A stretch of DNA of 64,000 nt from Roseicella sp. DB1501 (GTDB taxonomy: Bacteria; Pseudomonadota; Alphaproteobacteria; Acetobacterales; Acetobacteraceae): the NCBI RefSeq assembly GCF_013112485.1, contig NZ_JABFHG010000001.1, positions 310,001 to 374,000 of the forward strand, written 5' to 3'. Position numbers and translations under genes: made by a program. The notes below the pieces were generated by a model. It saw only the letters and a list, made by a program, of their open reading frames with translations, had not been told where the DNA came from and did no database searches. Below are positions 63,973 through 64,000 of the stretch, piece by piece; the first letter of the stretch is position 1; every line of letters starts with the position of its first letter.

Positions 63973-64000
63973 CGCCCCCCGCCGATCCCGGCGCGGCATC

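Overview
The window is a GC-rich (roughly 70% by eye) chromosomal segment, most likely from an alphaproteobacterium of the Acetobacteraceae (Roseomonas-like). Pointers are the codon usage, the many 4-base stop/start overlaps (ATGA, GTGA, TTGA), a NepR-like protein beside an ECF sigma factor, TRAP transport, a B12 riboswitch in front of btuB, and lone alphaproteobacterial families such as DUF1194 and DUF1289. Taxonomy is an inference from protein style, not from a marker gene. No rRNA, tRNA or CRISPR array was seen.

Layout. (1) 509-15869: a divergent nucleotide-sugar/glycosyltransferase cluster. The minus-strand operon (8696 down to 509) has two sugar-nucleotide epimerases, a GT4 glycosyltransferase, a CgeB-like glycosyltransferase, a CmoB-like methyltransferase, a glycosidase-like protein whose TIM-barrel strands appear circularly permuted, a zinc alcohol dehydrogenase and a Gfo/Idh/MocA oxidoreductase. 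The plus-strand operon (9056 to 14008, perhaps 15869) has myo-inositol-3-phosphate synthase, a histidine phosphatase, two more CgeB-like glycosyltransferases, a UDP-glucuronate decarboxylase and a protein with phosphoribosyltransferase-like and kinase-like parts. No flippase, polymerase or initiating lipid-phosphate transferase is present, so the product may be an inositol/pentose-containing glycoside or surface modification. (2) 15880-20625: a scarred region with two transposase remnants, a DUF4112 fragment, an RHH regulator with a probable operator, a PHB-depolymerase-like esterase and small secreted or lipoproteins. (3) 20626-39519: mixed metabolic genes (RraA-like, TPR-methyltransferase, NepR-like/ECF sigma pair, formate-THF ligase, OmpW, aminotransferase V, endonuclease III, flavin monooxygenase, HdrC/HdrB-like pair, PhyH, Fe-alcohol dehydrogenase, CBS, CoA-transferase, crotonase, ExoD). 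(4) 39520-46018: B12 riboswitch, btuB, ATP:cob(I)alamin adenosyltransferase, tonB and two CDF cation exporters. (5) 46377-48302: an RTX-containing GH16 glucanase. (6) 48419-54933: a complete nine-gene N-ATPase operon in the order atpDCQRBEFAG, whose c subunit keeps the Na+-coordinating residues. (7) 55109-63972: a catabolic locus with TRAP DctPQM, a split transketolase, an SDR, a LysR regulator and a divergent full-length transketolase.

Two families of short palindromic elements are scattered between genes. One begins 2 to 6 bases after the stop codon of five plus-strand genes, with stem changes that preserve pairing in its two full variants. The other carries a conserved loop core of the GGTGTTTCCAC type. 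They look like transcript-end or REP-type elements of this lineage.
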